Shown here: positions 45,727-58,111 of the stretch, piece by piece
How positions within the stretch are numbered: position 1 is the stretch's first letter
How the letters are laid out: every line of letters starts with the position of its first letter
NCBI RefSeq assembly: GCF_900240995.1
Contig: NZ_LT965954.1
Coordinates: 62,001-126,000, forward strand
Length of the DNA stretch: 64,000 nt
Origin: Bacillus sp. Marseille-P3661
GTDB lineage: Bacteria > Bacillota > Bacilli > Bacillales > Bacillaceae_J
Reading direction: 5' to 3'
The notes under the pieces: model-generated
The model's database searches: none
The model's input: only the letters and a program-made list of their open reading frames with translations
What the model was told of the DNA's origin: nothing
Program-made: the position numbers and the translations under genes

Positions 45727-47873
45727 TTTTTACGTTCAACTTCTTGCATTACATATGCTTCTATGATGTCTCCTTCTTTAATATCATTAAAGTTTTTAAT
45801 GGTCATACCACATTCATAGCCTTGCGATACTTCTTTTGCATCATCCTTGAAACGTTTTAATGTATCCACTGCACCTTCAAATATTACAACGCCATCACGG
45901 ACAAGGCGAATTCCAGCATCACGAGTAATTTTCCCGTCTGTTACATAACAACCAGCAATTGTTCCAACTTTTGATACTTTGAATGTTTCACGTACTTCAA
46001 CTTGACCGATTACTTTTTCCTCAAATTCAGGATCAAGCATACCTTGCATTGCAGCTTCAATTTCTTCGATTACCTTGTAAATAATACGGTGTAAACGAAT
46101 ATCAACATTTTCTCTCTCAGCTGTATTTTTAGCGTTAACGTCAGGACGAACGTTAAAACCAATAACAATAGCATTAGATGCGGATGCTAAAATAATATCA
46201 GATTCTGTGATTGCACCAACACCAGAGTGAATAATCTTAACTTTGACACCCTCAACGTCAATCTTTTGTAATGAACCGGCTAATGCTTCAGCAGAACCAT
46301 GTACATCAGCTTTAATAATGAGATTAATTTCTTTCATCTCACCTTGTTTAATTTGTTCAAATAAATCTTCAAGACTGACTTTCGTTTTCTCACCGCGTTG
46401 TTCTTCAAGCTGCTTTTGTGCACGAGCTTCCCCCACTTGGCGAGCTTTCTTCTCATCCTCAAAAACAACAAAACGATCACCAGCATGTGGAACTTCGTTC
46501 AAACCTGTGATTTCCACTGGTGTAGATGGCGGTGCAACTTTAACACGGCGACCTAAGTCGTTAACCATCGCACGAACGCGACCAAATGAATTACCCACTA
46601 CGATTGGGTCACCTATTTTAAGTGTTCCATTCTGAACAAGCAGCGTTGCAACAGGCCCTCTACCTTTATCTAAATTTGCTTCAATTACAGTTCCAACTGC
46701 TAACCGATTTGGATTTGCTTTAAGCTCTTCCACTTCAGTTACAAGAAGGATCATCTCTAAAAGTTCATCAATTCCTTCACCTTTTAATGCAGAAAGCATA
46801 ACGAAAATAGTGTCTCCGCCCCACGCTTCAGGGATGAGATTATATTCTGTTAATTCTTGCATAACGCGATCAGGATTTGCTCCTTCTTTATCCATTTTAT
46901 TAACAGCGACAATAATTGGTACTCCTGCAGCTTTTGCATGGTTGATCGCTTCTCTTGTTTGAGGCATTACACCATCATCTGCTGCAACAACTAGAATCGT
47001 AATATCAGTTACACTTGCTCCGCGAGCCCGCATTGTTGTAAACGCTTCGTGACCAGGTGTATCAAGGAAAGTAATCTTCTTGCCACCAGCTTCAACTTGA
47101 TAAGCGCCAATATGTTGTGTAATACCACCAGCTTCACCCGCTGCAACCTTTGCATGACGAATCGAGTCTAATAAGGTTGTTTTACCATGGTCAACGTGGC
47201 CCATAATTGTAACTACAGAAGGACGCTCAACAAGATCCTCAGGCTGATCTTCAACAGCATAGTTATCAAAATCGGTCATTTCTAAAACAATTTCTTTTTC
47301 AGCAGTAATACCATATTCTGATGCTATTAGTTCAATTGAATCATCATCTAAATCCTGATTAATCGTTGCCATGACACCTAACATCATTAGCTTTTTAATT
47401 ATTTCTGAAGGTTCTTTTCCTAACTTTTTTGCAAGTTCTCCTACAGTAAGCGAACCCTCATATTTAATAACACTTGGTGATTCTTCTTTTTTATGTGCCT
47501 GCTGATTAGGTTGATTGGGTTGATTGAAACTTTTCTTATTATTCTTTGGCTTTTGCTTGATATTAACTTTTTCGCTCACCTTTTCTTTATCCTGTTTAGG
47601 TTTTGCTTTTTTAATTACACTTTTTTTCTTATCATCATACTTGTAATCTTCTACAATTACTTCATCTATTTCATCTGGTTCTTGGTCACTTTTTTGAACC
47701 GTAGCTTTTGACTGATCATTATTGTATAAGTTATCTAGTATTTTAATTGCTTCTTCATCGATCATTGACATATGATTGGCTACCTCTATGTTGTGGTCTG
47801 TTAATTTTGTAATAATTTCTTTACTTGATTTATTATGTTGTTTTGCATATTCATATACACGCATTTTGCTCAT
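45723..47873 (-). CDS. infB: Translation initiation factor IF-2
   Basis: This 716-residue GTPase positions initiator fMet-tRNA on the ribosome. It has a short N-terminal IF2_N domain ([18 protein letters not shown]), a Lys-rich linker, and a second IF2_N domain near 145. The G domain carries [12 protein letters not shown] near 226, DTPGHEAF and NKMD. Two beta-barrel domains and the C-terminal tRNA-binding domain follow. The length equals that of B. subtilis InfB. It lies in the nusA operon. Confidence 0.98.
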   Translation of the reverse strand: MSKMRVYEYAKQHNKSSKEIITKLTDHNIEVANHMSMIDEEAIKILDNLYNNDQSKATVQKSDQEPDEIDEVIVEDYKYDDKKKSVIKKAKPKQDKEKVSEKVNIKQKPKNNKKSFNQPNQPNQQAHKKEESPSVIKYEGSLTVGELAKKLGKEPSEIIKKLMMLGVMATINQDLDDDSIELIASEYGITAEKEIVLEMTDFDNYAVEDQPEDLVERPSVVTIMGHVDHGKTTLLDSIRHAKVAAGEAGGITQHIGAYQVEAGGKKITFLDTPGHEAFTTMRARGASVTDITILVVAADDGVMPQTREAINHAKAAGVPIIVAVNKMDKEGANPDRVMQELTEYNLIPEAWGGDTIFVMLSALKGEGIDELLEMILLVTEVEELKANPNRLAVGTVIEANLDKGRGPVATLLVQNGTLKIGDPIVVGNSFGRVRAMVNDLGRRVKVAPPSTPVEITGLNEVPHAGDRFVVFEDEKKARQVGEARAQKQLEEQRGEKTKVSLEDLFEQIKQGEMKEINLIIKADVHGSAEALAGSLQKIDVEGVKVKIIHSGVGAITESDIILASASNAIVIGFNVRPDVNAKNTAERENVDIRLHRIIYKVIEEIEAAMQGMLDPEFEEKVIGQVEVRETFKVSKVGTIAGCYVTDGKITRDAGIRLVRDGVVIFEGAVDTLKRFKDDAKEVSQGYECGMTIKNFNDIKEGDIIEAYVMQEVERKK

Positions 47874-47892
47874 ACGTTCACCCCCAAGAAAA

Positions 47893-48195
47893 TTAATCGA
47901 GCAACTCCACTAATTTCTTCGCGAATCCATTTTCTAAAATTGCAACGACTACCCGTGCTTCTTTACCAATAGCTTGACCAAGGATAAACCTGTCTTTTAC
48001 TTTTTTTAAAGGAACATTATAGAATAGACATTTGTCTGAAATTTTTTTAGTTGTATTCTTTGATGCATCCGAAGAAAGAATCACTAATTTTGCACGACCA
48101 CTTCGAATTTCCTTTAAAACTAATTCTTCACCCGAAGTTAGTTGACTTGCTCGATTGCTAAGGCCTAATAATGACATCCATCGTTCCTGATTCAA
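47893..48195 (-). CDS. ylxQ: L7Ae-family ribosomal protein YlxQ
   Basis: This 100-residue protein of the L7Ae/L30e/Gadd45 fold contains [34 protein letters not shown]. Such proteins bind K-turn RNA; YlxQ probably associates with RNA or ribosomes. Its start is one base after the ylxR stop, in the conserved nusA-ylxR-ylxQ-infB order. Confidence 0.93.
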   Translation of the reverse strand: MNQERWMSLLGLSNRASQLTSGEELVLKEIRSGRAKLVILSSDASKNTTKKISDKCLFYNVPLKKVKDRFILGQAIGKEARVVVAILENGFAKKLVELLD

Positions 48196-48468
48196 TTATT
48201 CCTTCTCCTTTTCGATCAGTTGAAGTATTTCATCATAAATGGATTCATCAACATTAACACCTAAATGATGTTGAAGTATATTCTTCTTCTTTGCTGTGAT
48301 AATACAATCAGTATCCTTACTTAAATAAGCACCTCTACCTGACTTCTTTCCTGTAAGATCAATAGAGATTTCACCTTCTTTAGAGCGGACAATTCGAATG
48401 AGTTCGCGTTTCGGTTTCATTTCTTGACTTGCAATACATTTTCGCAAAGGAACTTTTCGACTCTTCAT
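48196..48468 (-). CDS. ylxR: YlxR family protein (RNase P modulator RnpM)
   Basis: This 90-residue protein has the YlxR signatures PLRKCIASQEMKPKRELIRIVR and GRGAYLSKD. The family has been shown to bind and modulate RNase P in B. subtilis, hence the name RnpM. It lies 12 nt downstream of nusA and abuts ylxQ. Confidence 0.94.
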   Translation of the reverse strand: MKSRKVPLRKCIASQEMKPKRELIRIVRSKEGEISIDLTGKKSGRGAYLSKDTDCIITAKKKNILQHHLGVNVDESIYDEILQLIEKEKE

Positions 48469-48480
48469 CCGGTCTCACCT

Positions 48481-49641
48481 CTACTCTATATTTTCCTCTT
48501 CAGTATCACTTGAAATATCGATCTCTTCGTGATCAACATAAGTATCGTAGTCAGCATCAGAGTTTGCTTCTTCTCCATAAGAATCATCTTGAGTTAAAAT
48601 ACCCTGTTCCTCTGCTTCCGATTGACTCTTAATATCAATTTTCCAGCCTGTGAGCTTAGCTGCTAAGCGTGCGTTTTGACCGCGTTTCCCAATCGCCAAA
48701 GATAATTGGTAATCTGGTACAACTACTGTCGTAGCCTTTTCATCCTCATCGACCAGAACTTTGACAACTTGAGAAGGACTTAAAGAGTTAGCTACATATT
48801 CGACTGGGTCTTTTGACCAACGTACAATATCAATTTTTTCGCCCTTTAATTCTGTAACAATAGCCTGAACACGTTGACCTTTTTGACCCACACAAGATCC
48901 AACTGGATCAACCTCAGGGTTTTCTGAATGAACAGCAATCTTTGAGCGATCACCCGCTTCACGAGCTACCGATTTGATCTCAACAGTGCCATCATATATT
49001 TCAGGTACTTCAATTTCAAATAGACGTTTTAGGAGACCTGGATGTGTTCTTGATACAAAAATTTGCGGCCCTTTTGTTGTTTTTTCTACCTTAGTAATAA
49101 ATACTTTAATTCGATCATGCGGTTTATACTGTTCATTAGGCATTTGCTCACTTACAGGAAGGATCGCTTCAATTTTCCCAAGATTAACATATATAAAGCG
49201 GCTATCTTGTCTCTGAACAATTCCTGTCATAATATCTTCTTCACGGTCGATATATTCTGAGTAAATGACTCCTCTTTCGGCTTCCCTAACTCTTTGTGTC
49301 ACTACTTGTTTCGCAGTTTGTGCAGCGATGCGACCAAAATCTTTTGGTGTAACCTCTATTTCGATAACATCTTCAATCTCATAATTCGGATTGATTTTCT
49401 TTGCTTCCTCGTGTGAGATCTCAAGGCGAGGATCAAAAACTTCCTCGACTACTTCCTTTCTTGCATAAACACGCATTGTTCCAGTTTCTTGATTAATATC
49501 AACACGCACATTTTGTGCTGAGTTAAAGTTTCGTTTATATGCTGAAATTAATGCTGCTTCAATTGCTTCGAGAAGAACATCTTTACTAATACCCTTTTCT
49601 TTTTCAAGCAATATTAAAGCATCTAGCAATTCACTACTCAT
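48481..49641 (-). CDS. nusA: Transcription termination/antitermination protein NusA
   Basis: This 386-residue protein has an N-terminal RNA polymerase-binding domain (residues 1-125), an S1 domain (about 135-200) and two KH domains (about 230-345, with GSCVGQKGQRVQAI and LAIGKRGQNARLAAKL). An acidic C-terminal tail of about 40 residues follows. It lacks the extra acidic repeats of the E. coli protein, as in other Firmicutes. It modulates pausing and termination. Confidence 0.97.
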   Translation of the reverse strand: MSSELLDALILLEKEKGISKDVLLEAIEAALISAYKRNFNSAQNVRVDINQETGTMRVYARKEVVEEVFDPRLEISHEEAKKINPNYEIEDVIEIEVTPKDFGRIAAQTAKQVVTQRVREAERGVIYSEYIDREEDIMTGIVQRQDSRFIYVNLGKIEAILPVSEQMPNEQYKPHDRIKVFITKVEKTTKGPQIFVSRTHPGLLKRLFEIEVPEIYDGTVEIKSVAREAGDRSKIAVHSENPEVDPVGSCVGQKGQRVQAIVTELKGEKIDIVRWSKDPVEYVANSLSPSQVVKVLVDEDEKATTVVVPDYQLSLAIGKRGQNARLAAKLTGWKIDIKSQSEAEEQGILTQDDSYGEEANSDADYDTYVDHEEIDISSDTEEENIE

Positions 49642-49670
49642 TGTTTTCTCCCCTTTTAATAATCAATCCT

Positions 49671-50144
49671 TTAGTGGAAGGTAACAGCTAGTCGAGCACT
49701 AGCAACTTTTTCATAAGGAATTTCAACTTGTTTTTTTCTTGTTTTGATAAGCACTTCTAATGTGAGCGTTTCACCATCAAAGTCGAGTATCTTTCCTTCA
49801 AATACCTTCTCACCATTAATCGGTTCGTAAGTCTTTACATGTACTTGTTTACCAATAGATTTTTTTACATCCTCTTTCTTTTTTAATGGACGCTCAGCAC
49901 CTGGTGATGAAACCTCTAAAAAATATGGGTAAGTAATTGGGTCAGTTTCATCCAGCTTCTCACTTAACTTTTCACTAACTTTGCCACATTCTTCGATATC
50001 AATGCCTTTGTCCGAATCAATAAAAACTCTAAGGTACCAGTTTTTCCCTTCCTTAACAAATTCAATATCCACTAATTCTAAATTCATTTCAGCAAGAATT
50101 GGTTGTACTAATTCCTCTGTTACATCAACTACTTTATTACTCAT
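49671..50144 (-). CDS. rimP: Ribosome maturation factor RimP
   Basis: This 157-residue protein is needed for 30S subunit maturation. It matches B. subtilis Rim[39 protein letters not shown] and a C-terminal SH3-like domain ending [15 protein letters not shown]. The ATG at 50144 follows AAGGAGG; the open frame begins 13 codons earlier, across the ribosome binding site. It is the first gene of the nusA-infB operon. Confidence 0.96.
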   Translation of the reverse strand: MSNKVVDVTEELVQPILAEMNLELVDIEFVKEGKNWYLRVFIDSDKGIDIEECGKVSEKLSEKLDETDPITYPYFLEVSSPGAERPLKKKEDVKKSIGKQVHVKTYEPINGEKVFEGKILDFDGETLTLEVLIKTRKKQVEIPYEKVASARLAVTFH

Positions 50145-50253
50145 ATATACCTCCTTAAAAAAGAGTAAAATACCTCGCTGCACACATTAGTTTGACAGGC
50201 AATTTATATCGATTATGTAGTAAGAAAGAACATGCTTAGTCTATGAATGATAT

Positions 50254-50285
50254 AAAATTCCCTGCTAATATAAGCAGGGACTTTA
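50254..50285 (-). terminator. Second hairpin between polC and rimP
   Basis: A palindromic stem (TCCCTGCTTA / TAAGCAGGGA type) is followed by ATTTTATAT on the minus strand. It lies between the polC terminator and rimP and could act as a leaky terminator in the rimP leader. Confidence 0.55.
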
Positions 50286-50332
50286 AAGAAAAATTAGTGC
50301 TGTTACAAAGGAAGACTATAAACACGAAAACG

Positions 50333-50359
50333 AAAGAGTGGGTTTTGAGCCCACTCTTT
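50333..50359 (-). terminator. Rho-independent terminator of polC
   Basis: A 10-bp stem (AAAGAGTGGG / CCCACTCTTT) with a 7-nt loop is followed by CGTTTTCG on the minus strand, about 80 nt after the polC stop. Confidence 0.7.
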
Positions 50360-50438
50360 ATCATTTACCAATATTTTTAGTATTGTCAATAAGAAATATA
50401 CCATAATCAACAATTTTATGCAACAAGTGCGAGTGCTC

Positions 50439-53400
50439 CTAAAAAAGTGAGAGCTGATTTTGATCAGGTAATCCTTCTAGACACCCTTGATTTTCAAGAT
50501 ATTCAAGCACTGTTTTTGAAATTTTACTACGTTGTTGTAAATCTTCCTTCGATAAGAATTCACCGTCTTCACGGGCTTTCACAATATTAAGGGCCGCATT
50601 GGTACCAAGACCTGGTATTGAATTAAATGGAGGAATTAATGTATTCCCTTCAACAAGAAATTCAGATGCACTAGAACGATATAAATCAATCTTCTGGAAA
50701 GAGAATCCTCGTTCACACATTTCAAGCGAAATCTCTAATACTGTTAACAAGTTCTTCTCTTTTGTTGATGCATCTAGACCTTTATTATTAATTTCCTCAA
50801 TGCGATTCTTAATCGAATTAGAGCCTTTAATCATAGCTTCAATATCAAAATCGTCAGCACGTACCGTGAAGTAAGCAGCGTAGAATAATATTGGAAAATG
50901 CACCTTAAAATAGGCAATTCTAACTGCCATTAATACGTACGCAGCAGCATGTGCTTTCGGGAACATATATTTTATTTTTAAGCATGAACCAATATACCAA
51001 TCTGGTACATTGTTCTTTTTCATTTCCTCAATCCACTCATCCTGAAGTCCTTTTCCTTTACGAACAGATTCCATAATTTTAAAAGCTAAAGATGGGTCTA
51101 ATCCTTTATAAATTAAATAGACCATAATATCATCACGACATCCTATCACTTCACTTAATGTACAAGTACCATTGTGAATTAATTCATTGGCATTATTAAG
51201 CCATACATCAGTTCCGTGAGACAGTCCTGAGATCTGTACAAGTTCGGAAAATGTACTTGGTTTTGTATCTTCGAGCATTTGGCGAACAAAGCGTGTACCA
51301 AATTCAGGTATACCCAAAGTACCTGTCTTACACATTATTTGTTCTTCAGTAACACCAAGTACTTCAGGACCAGCAAAGATTTTCATTACTTCTTGATCAT
51401 CCGTTGGTATCGTTTTAGGATCTATACCGCTAAGGTCTTGAAGCATCCTTATCACTGTCGGGTCATCGTGCCCCAGAATATCAAGCTTAAGCAAATTATC
51501 ATGAATAGAATGGAAATCAAAATGCGTAGTTTTCCATTCTGAATCACTAGCATCAGCAGGATATTGAATAGGCGAAAAATCATAGATATCCATATAATCT
51601 GGTACTACAATAATCCCACCAGGATGCTGTCCTGTTGTTCGTTTTACTCCTGTACAACCGGTGGCTAATCGCTCTACTTCAGCTCCTCTGATTGTAAGAT
51701 TATGATCTGACGCATAGCCTTTAACATAGCCAAACGCCGTCTTATCAGCAACCGTTCCAATTGTCCCTGCACGATAGACATAATCTTCACCAAACAATAC
51801 TTTTGTATAATTATGCGCCCGCGGCTGATACTCTCCAGAGAAGTTCAAGTCAATATCAGGTACTTTATCACCTTTAAATCCTAGAAACGTTTCGAAAGGA
51901 ATATCATGTCCATCTTTTTTATAATCGGCTCCACATTGTGGACAGTTTTTATCAGGTAAATCAAATCCCGATCCAACAGAACCATCGTTAAAAAACTCTG
52001 AATGTTTGCATTTAGGACATACATAATGTGGAGGTAATGGATTAACCTCTGTAATTTCTGTCATTGTTGCAACAAATGAAGACCCGACAGAACCACGCGA
52101 TCCCACTAAGTACCCATCATTCAGTGACTTTTTCACTAGTTTATGAGAAATGAGGTAAATAACGGCAAACCCATGACCGATAATGCTTTTTAATTCCTTC
52201 TCAAGACGTGCTTCAACAATTTCTGGTAAGGAATCCCCATAGATTTTCCGAGCCATACTATAGCTCATTTCTCTCATTTCATCTTCTGCACCCTCAATTT
52301 TAGGAGTATATAGGTCATCCTTAATCGGTTTAATCGCATCTAATTGATCAGAAATTAACTTTGTATTGGTTACAACAACTTCTTTTGCCTTTTCGTGACC
52401 TAAGAATGCAAAATCATTTAACATTTCATTTGTCGTTTTGAAATGAACCATCGGGAGAGTTTGCTTACTTAATGGGTTTCCAGCTTGAGATTTTATTAAT
52501 ATTTGGCGATAAATATGGTCGACTTCATTTAGATAATGAACGTTTCCTGTAGCAACAACCGGCTTGTTAAGTTTTTCTCCGAGCTTAACGATATTGGAAA
52601 TAATTTCATGCAATGCATCCTTATTTTGAATCATTTCCTTTTCAATTAGATGTTGGTAATTGGAAGGAGGCTGTATTTCTAGATAATCATAAAATTCGGC
52701 TACTTCTTCTGCTTCCTCTTTAGATTTTTGCATCATTGCTTCAAAAACTTCTCCTTTATCACAGCCTGATCCAACTATTAATCCCTCTCGATGTTTTACT
52801 AATACCGATCTTGGAATCCGTGGAACTCGATAAAAATATTCTACATGTGATAAAGAAACAAGTTTAAACAAATTTTTTAGTCCAACCTCATTTTTTGCCA
52901 ATATAATACAATGAGATGGTCGTGATCGTTTATAAGCATCCGATTGACCCATATTTTCATTTAACTCATCATGGAAAGTAATGCCCTTTTCTTCACATTC
53001 CTTCAACATTTTAACTAATAAAAAGCCGGTCGCTTCAGCATCATAGATCGCTCGATGATGTTGAGTTAATTCAATATCTAGTCGTTTACATAAAGTATTT
53101 AGACGATGATTTTTTAAGTCAGGATATAAAAATCGTCCAAGTTCTAACGTATCAATTACTGGATTTGTAGCTTTTTCAATACCTATCTTTTGAAAGCCAA
53201 CATTTAAAAAGCCCATATCGAAACTAGCATTATGAGCAACTAAAGTATCGTTTCCAATCCATTCTTTAAACTGCTTTAAAACAACATCAACATCAGGAGC
53301 ATCTTTTAACATGTCGTCTGTTATATGTGTTAACTCGATAATAGTTGCTGAAAGTGGGTGATGTGGATTTGCAAAAGCTTCAAAGCGATCAATAATTTCT

Positions 53401-54737
53401 CCGCCTTTAACCTTTACTGCAGCAAGTTCAATAATCGTATCGTATACTGCCGATAAACCGGTTGTTTCCACGTCAAAAACAATATAGGTTTCATCATTTA
53501 AAGCTCGATGGGTAGGGTTATACGCTATTGGTACTCCGTCATCTACAAGGTTTGCTTCCAGTCCGTATAAGATTTTAACACCGTGTTTCTTACCAGCCGA
53601 ATAAGCCTCTGGAAAAGACTGCACAACTGCATGATCTGTTACTGCAATCGCTTCATGTCCCCACTTTTTAGCTTGTTCAATTAGCTTGGAAACCGATGTC
53701 ACGGCATCCATTTGACTCATCGGCGTATGAAGATGAAGTTCGATCCGCTTTTCAGTCTCGGTATCTATTCGCTCTTGTGGCTTGATTTCATTAATATCCT
53801 GAGCCATCATGACTAAGTCACGTACAAAGGTATCGTTTTGAATTCCACCGCGCACCTTAACCCACATGCCTTTTTTAACTGCCTGTAACAAAGCGACATC
53901 ATCTTTATCGCGAGAAAAGATTTTAATCATTAGTGAATCTGTATAATCGGTTATTTTGAATGTTAAGATTGAACGTCCGCTCCGCAACTCTCGCACTTCG
54001 CTGCTAAACACATAACCTTGAATTGTGATACGTCGTTCCTCATCATGTATGGTGGAGATTGGAACTGGTTCATCTTTGATCGTGTAGCCAATTGTTAATG
54101 GCCCCTCTAGTACAGGTGCATCATTTGTAGTTGTTTGCTTTTCCTCTTGTGCTACAAGTGCTGCCATCATTTTTGTTCGGTCCTCTTGTTCTTTTTGCTC
54201 AACAAATTGCTTAAACTCTTCTTCTGATTGAACTATTTCCGTTTCTAAAGTAAGCATTGGAAAGCCATATGATTGGAATATTCCTACAAAAGTTGGTGCA
54301 TATTTCTTTTTTATTGCTATACCTTCCGGCTCATTTCTCACCTGTATTATTAGCTTGTTTCCTTCAAGTCTTGGAACTTGTTCCTTTAGTAAGGATAGTA
54401 ATGATGGTGACACACCTTCAAGTTGCTGCGTAAAATATGGCCAGTATTCTTGTAAATTCTGCTCAGAAACAACAGAGGTCTTCGTTGTAATTGAAAAGCT
54501 TACATTTGCGATTTGCTGAAAAGCATCAACTAAATGTGATTTAAACACTAAAAAAGCATCGAACGGCAAAAAGGTTTCTAATCCAAACATAAAATGCCAA
54601 GATTTTGTAGCCTTTTCAATGGTAACTTTCTGAATCAAAGCATCTTGAAAGTATGTTTGTTGCAGATTCTCTGGAAGTGCAATCTGTTCTAGCAGAAGTT
54701 TAAATCTTTCTTTTCTAATCTCTATATCCTCGATCAT
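50439..54737 (-). CDS. polC: DNA polymerase III PolC-type alpha subunit
   Basis: This is the 1432-residue Gram-positive replicative polymerase with intrinsic proofreading. In order it has an N-terminal domain, an OB fold (about 225-320), and a PHP domain split around the exonuclease ([13 protein letters not shown] near 332). The 3'-5' exonuclease begins FDVETTG near 420. A zinc motif with four Cys (CPKCKH ... CPQCG) lies near 905-935, the palm carries the [12 protein letters not shown] catalytic Asp pair near 960, and a helix-hairpin-helix lies at the C terminus. Length and order agree with B. subtilis PolC. GGGGGAG precedes the ATG. Confidence 0.98.
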   Translation of the reverse strand: MIEDIEIRKERFKLLLEQIALPENLQQTYFQDALIQKVTIEKATKSWHFMFGLETFLPFDAFLVFKSHLVDAFQQIANVSFSITTKTSVVSEQNLQEYWPYFTQQLEGVSPSLLSLLKEQVPRLEGNKLIIQVRNEPEGIAIKKKYAPTFVGIFQSYGFPMLTLETEIVQSEEEFKQFVEQKEQEDRTKMMAALVAQEEKQTTTNDAPVLEGPLTIGYTIKDEPVPISTIHDEERRITIQGYVFSSEVRELRSGRSILTFKITDYTDSLMIKIFSRDKDDVALLQAVKKGMWVKVRGGIQNDTFVRDLVMMAQDINEIKPQERIDTETEKRIELHLHTPMSQMDAVTSVSKLIEQAKKWGHEAIAVTDHAVVQSFPEAYSAGKKHGVKILYGLEANLVDDGVPIAYNPTHRALNDETYIVFDVETTGLSAVYDTIIELAAVKVKGGEIIDRFEAFANPHHPLSATIIELTHITDDMLKDAPDVDVVLKQFKEWIGNDTLVAHNASFDMGFLNVGFQKIGIEKATNPVIDTLELGRFLYPDLKNHRLNTLCKRLDIELTQHHRAIYDAEATGFLLVKMLKECEEKGITFHDELNENMGQSDAYKRSRPSHCIILAKNEVGLKNLFKLVSLSHVEYFYRVPRIPRSVLVKHREGLIVGSGCDKGEVFEAMMQKSKEEAEEVAEFYDYLEIQPPSNYQHLIEKEMIQNKDALHEIISNIVKLGEKLNKPVVATGNVHYLNEVDHIYRQILIKSQAGNPLSKQTLPMVHFKTTNEMLNDFAFLGHEKAKEVVVTNTKLISDQLDAIKPIKDDLYTPKIEGAEDEMREMSYSMARKIYGDSLPEIVEARLEKELKSIIGHGFAVIYLISHKLVKKSLNDGYLVGSRGSVGSSFVATMTEITEVNPLPPHYVCPKCKHSEFFNDGSVGSGFDLPDKNCPQCGADYKKDGHDIPFETFLGFKGDKVPDIDLNFSGEYQPRAHNYTKVLFGEDYVYRAGTIGTVADKTAFGYVKGYASDHNLTIRGAEVERLATGCTGVKRTTGQHPGGIIVVPDYMDIYDFSPIQYPADASDSEWKTTHFDFHSIHDNLLKLDILGHDDPTVIRMLQDLSGIDPKTIPTDDQEVMKIFAGPEVLGVTEEQIMCKTGTLGIPEFGTRFVRQMLEDTKPSTFSELVQISGLSHGTDVWLNNANELIHNGTCTLSEVIGCRDDIMVYLIYKGLDPSLAFKIMESVRKGKGLQDEWIEEMKKNNVPDWYIGSCLKIKYMFPKAHAAAYVLMAVRIAYFKVHFPILFYAAYFTVRADDFDIEAMIKGSNSIKNRIEEINNKGLDASTKEKNLLTVLEISLEMCERGFSFQKIDLYRSSASEFLVEGNTLIPPFNSIPGLGTNAALNIVKAREDGEFLSKEDLQQRSKISKTVLEYLENQGCLEGLPDQNQLSLF

Positions 54738-54864
54738 AACTGGTTCTCCCCCTTTACCTAGAGGCTATTTGAAGAGCAAAAGCGCCTCATGCATCGGTTT
54801 ATGATGTCTTAGAAAAGCGCAACCCGAATAGTATAAAAGTAAAAATTTAATTCTTTCAATAACG

Positions 54865-54896
54865 AAGGTACCTCTATAGTATATCGGAGGTACCTT
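54865..54896 (-). terminator. Hairpin between proS and polC
   Basis: A perfect 10-bp stem (AAGGTACCTC / GAGGTACCTT) encloses a 12-nt loop just after the proS stop. The following bases (CGTTATT) are a weak U tract, so termination is likely partial. Confidence 0.5.
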
Positions 54897-54909
54897 ACGT
54901 TGGGTCTCT

Positions 54910-56619
54910 TTAATAATTATTTAACTTCTCTTTAATAATAGCCGTTAGATTGTCAACATGTACTTCCTCTACATCTCCCGATTTTCGAAGCTTTAATTCA
55001 ACAATCCCTTCTGCTGCTCGTTTCCCCACAGTCACCCTTATTGGAAAACCTAATAAATCTGAATCCGCAAATTTTACCCCTGGGCGTTCTTGGCGATCAT
55101 CATAAAGAACTGAAATGGAATCATTTTGAAGCTGATCATAAATTTTATCTGCAAGTTCTTTTTGTTCCTCAGTTTTCATATTTATAGGAATAAGATGCAC
55201 ATGATATGGAGTAATTGCAACCGGCCATACAATACCTTTATCGTCATGATGTTGCTCTACAACCGAAGCAAGAGTTCTTGACACACCTATTCCATAACAC
55301 CCCATGATCATCGGCTGTGATTTACCATTTTCGTCTAGATAAGTTGCTTTCATTGACTCACTATAGAACGTCCCAAGTTTAAATACGTGTCCAACCTCAA
55401 TACCTTTTGCGAAAACAATAGTTCCTTCTCCATCTGGAGATGGGTCACCTTCCTGAATAAATCTTAAATCAGCAAATTGACTGACTTTAAAGTCACGTTC
55501 AACATTGACCCCAGTATAATGGTAATTAGACTGATTCGCTCCACACACGCCATTTACTACTAATTCAACAGCATGGTCTGCAATAATTTCGATATTCTTT
55601 TCAAGACCAATAGGACCAATTGACCCTATTTCACAATTAAGTATAGCAAGTGTTTCTTCTGGAGTTGCAAGTTCTACAACTTTAGCACCCAATAGATTTT
55701 TAACTTTAATATCATTTACTTCGTGATCTCCACGAACAATAACTAATACATATTTCTCGTCATCTATTTTAAATAGTAAGGACTTTAAACACTTTTCAGG
55801 CGCAATATTTAAGAAACTAGAGATTTCGTCAATAGTTTTCTGATTAATGGTTTCAATTTTTTCTAAGTTATCTAATGTCTCTACAGATTTCTCATATTTT
55901 GTTAATACCGGTGCCATTTCAATATTAGCTGCAAACGAAGACACATCAGAGAAAGCGATTGTATCCTCACCGACATCAGATAAAACCATAAATTCGTGTG
56001 TATCTTTACCACCCATGGCACCTGAGTCCGCAATTACAGATCTAAAATTCAATCCACATCGTCTAAAAATATTAGAGTATGCTGTTACCATATCCTCATA
56101 TACTTCATCCAAACTATCTTTTGATGCGTGAAAAGAATAGGCATCTTTCATTATAAATTCACGACCCCTGAGCAAACCAAAACGCGGTCGTTTTTCGTCA
56201 CGAAACTTCGTTTGAATTTGATAAAGGATTAATGGGAGTTTCTTATAAGAACTTACCTCATCACGTACAAGTGAGGTAATCACTTCCTCATGTGTTGCCC
56301 CAAGAGCAAATTCACGATCATGTCGATCTCTTAATCTCATCAATTCTGGTCCAAAGTTAAACCATCTACCAGTCTCTTGCCAAAGCTCAGCTGGTTGTAA
56401 TGCAGGCATTAGCAATTCGCTACCGCCTATAGCATCCATTTCTTCTCGAACAATTAACTCTACTTTTTGCAACGCTTTTTTTCCTAATGGTAGAAAACTG
56501 TATACACCTGATGCATTTTGGCGGATAAAGCCAGCTCTAAGCAATAGCTGATGACTTTTTATATCTGCATCAGCGGGTACATCTCGTAATGTTGGTATTA
56601 GCATTTTACTTTGTTTCAT
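54910..56619 (-). CDS. proS: Prolyl-tRNA synthetase
   Basis: This 569-residue class II aminoacyl-tRNA synthetase of the bacterial type has the INS editing domain. It has motif 1 around [13 protein letters not shown], motif 2 in [21 protein letters not shown], an editing domain at about 225-395, and motif 3 [12 protein letters not shown]. The anticodon-binding domain is at the C terminus. The ATG at 56619 is 8 nt from AGAGG; an upstream GTG at 56628 overlaps it. It lies between rasP and polC as in B. subtilis. No T-box leader is recognisable upstream. Confidence 0.97.
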   Translation of the reverse strand: MKQSKMLIPTLRDVPADADIKSHQLLLRAGFIRQNASGVYSFLPLGKKALQKVELIVREEMDAIGGSELLMPALQPAELWQETGRWFNFGPELMRLRDRHDREFALGATHEEVITSLVRDEVSSYKKLPLILYQIQTKFRDEKRPRFGLLRGREFIMKDAYSFHASKDSLDEVYEDMVTAYSNIFRRCGLNFRSVIADSGAMGGKDTHEFMVLSDVGEDTIAFSDVSSFAANIEMAPVLTKYEKSVETLDNLEKIETINQKTIDEISSFLNIAPEKCLKSLLFKIDDEKYVLVIVRGDHEVNDIKVKNLLGAKVVELATPEETLAILNCEIGSIGPIGLEKNIEIIADHAVELVVNGVCGANQSNYHYTGVNVERDFKVSQFADLRFIQEGDPSPDGEGTIVFAKGIEVGHVFKLGTFYSESMKATYLDENGKSQPMIMGCYGIGVSRTLASVVEQHHDDKGIVWPVAITPYHVHLIPINMKTEEQKELADKIYDQLQNDSISVLYDDRQERPGVKFADSDLLGFPIRVTVGKRAAEGIVELKLRKSGDVEEVHVDNLTAIIKEKLNNY

Positions 56620-56689
56620 GTTTCGCACCTCTTTATTATAACAACAACTGCTTGTTAATTTTAATATGATATTAATTCCAACTAATTAG

Positions 56690-56777
56690 AAAGGCGCAAG
56701 CACCCTTTAATTTGCCTAACCGTTGCCCGCGTCCTGTGGGCAACGGTAATAGGGACTTAGCGCTTGTTACTTGATAG
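56690..56777 (+). repeat. Compact member of the GC-rich structured repeat family
   Basis: This 88-bp unit has complementary ends (GCAAGCACCC and GGGACTTAGCGCTTG, pairing CAAGC with GCTTG). It has a central perfect hairpin CGTTGCCC-GCGTCCTGT-GGGCAACG, the same GTCCTGTGGGCAA module as in the 44.6 kb array. It lies between rasP and proS. It has no U tract typical of a terminator on the minus strand. Confidence 0.6.
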
Positions 56778-56795
56778 TACAACAGTTTGTTCTTC

Positions 56796-58052
56796 TTATA
56801 GAAAATATCTTTGAATATCATTCCATGTAACAACTATCATTAAAAGCATTAAAAATGCAAAGCCTATAAAATGAACAATTCCTTCTTTTTGGGGATCAAT
56901 TGGCTTACCTCTTACCGCTTCTACTGCAATAAATGTTAGTCGACCGCCATCTAAAGCTGGAAGCGGCAATAAATTAATGATACCAAGATTTATACTTAAA
57001 ATAGAGGCCCACCTAATTAAATTGTATATTCCAGACTGAGCAACTTGATCGGTTAAGCTATAAATACCAACCGGCCCAGATAAATCATCAATTGAAAATT
57101 GACCAGTAACAAGCTTACCTAAACCAAACAGTATTTCCTTAGTCCAAAAATAGGTTTGTTCAAATCCAAATGCAATAGAGCCTAATACTGTTTTTTCGAC
57201 AGATGGGTATACGCCAATAAATCCAGTGTTGTCATATTCACGTACCTTTGGTGTGACATCAAACTCTAATACTTCACCATTTCTATTAACGATAAAATGC
57301 AAGGATTGATCAGGACTGCCTTGAATAATTTCAACCATTTCATCCCAAGATGAAACCTCAATATTCTCAATTGAGATTACTTGGTCACCTTGTTTCAGCC
57401 CAGATTCAATAGCAGAACCATCTGTTGTTAGTTCACCTAAAATAGGTTCTTTTATTGGAGTTCCAATTAAACTTCCTAAAATGATTAAAAGAACAAGTGC
57501 TAATATAAAATTCATCATTGGTCCAGCAAATATTTGAAAAAAACGTTGAGAAATTGATTTTGAAGCAAATTGCCGATTGTAAGGGGCAATTTGTGTTTCT
57601 TGATCATCCGCAACAAGCATTGCTTTATCATGCACTTTAAATGTTTGTAAGGTTTCATCGTTATCTTCATATCCAGAAATAACCAATTGATGGACCAAAT
57701 CAATTCGTTCCACTTCTATTACTTTAACATTGGGAAATTTTGATTTATTATTAACAATAATTTTGGTTACTTGCCCGTGTTTATCAGTAATTAAACCAAC
57801 ATTATAGCCAGGTTTTATTTCGACTAGTTCCGGATCTTCACCAGCCACTCTCACAAATCCACCTAATGGTAATAAACGAATTGTGTATAGTGTTTCGTCT
57901 CTACGAAAAGAAAAAACTTTTGGACCAAAACCTATTGCGAATTCACGACAAAGCATTCCAGCCCTTTTTGCAAATACTAGATGCCCTAGCTCATGAAAAA
58001 AGACGAGTGCACCAAAAATAATGATGAATGCAATTACCGTGTTCAAATTCAT
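56796..58052 (-). CDS. rasP: Site-2 protease RasP (RseP family)
   Basis: This 418-residue intramembrane metalloprotease cleaves anti-sigma factors and signal peptide remnants. It has the zinc motif HELGH near residues 20-24 in the first membrane helix, a PDZ domain at about 200-285, and the second active-site motif LPALDGGRL near 350 with the conserved Asp. It has four predicted membrane segments. The ATG at 58052 starts MNLNTVIAF; an earlier GTG at 58058 lies within the ribosome binding site. It is downstream of dxr, as in B. subtilis. Confidence 0.96.
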   Translation of the reverse strand: MNLNTVIAFIIIFGALVFFHELGHLVFAKRAGMLCREFAIGFGPKVFSFRRDETLYTIRLLPLGGFVRVAGEDPELVEIKPGYNVGLITDKHGQVTKIIVNNKSKFPNVKVIEVERIDLVHQLVISGYEDNDETLQTFKVHDKAMLVADDQETQIAPYNRQFASKSISQRFFQIFAGPMMNFILALVLLIILGSLIGTPIKEPILGELTTDGSAIESGLKQGDQVISIENIEVSSWDEMVEIIQGSPDQSLHFIVNRNGEVLEFDVTPKVREYDNTGFIGVYPSVEKTVLGSIAFGFEQTYFWTKEILFGLGKLVTGQFSIDDLSGPVGIYSLTDQVAQSGIYNLIRWASILSINLGIINLLPLPALDGGRLTFIAVEAVRGKPIDPQKEGIVHFIGFAFLMLLMIVVTWNDIQRYFL

Positions 58053-58111
58053 AACCACCTTTTAATTTTTTGGTCTTACGTGAAAATAGGTATTAACGTT
58101 TAGAAGACATA

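Noticed and set aside
56620-56795. T-box leader upstream of proS
   Set aside because: The gap holds only a compact repeat unit. I see no specifier loop, T-box motif or terminator/antiterminator pair.
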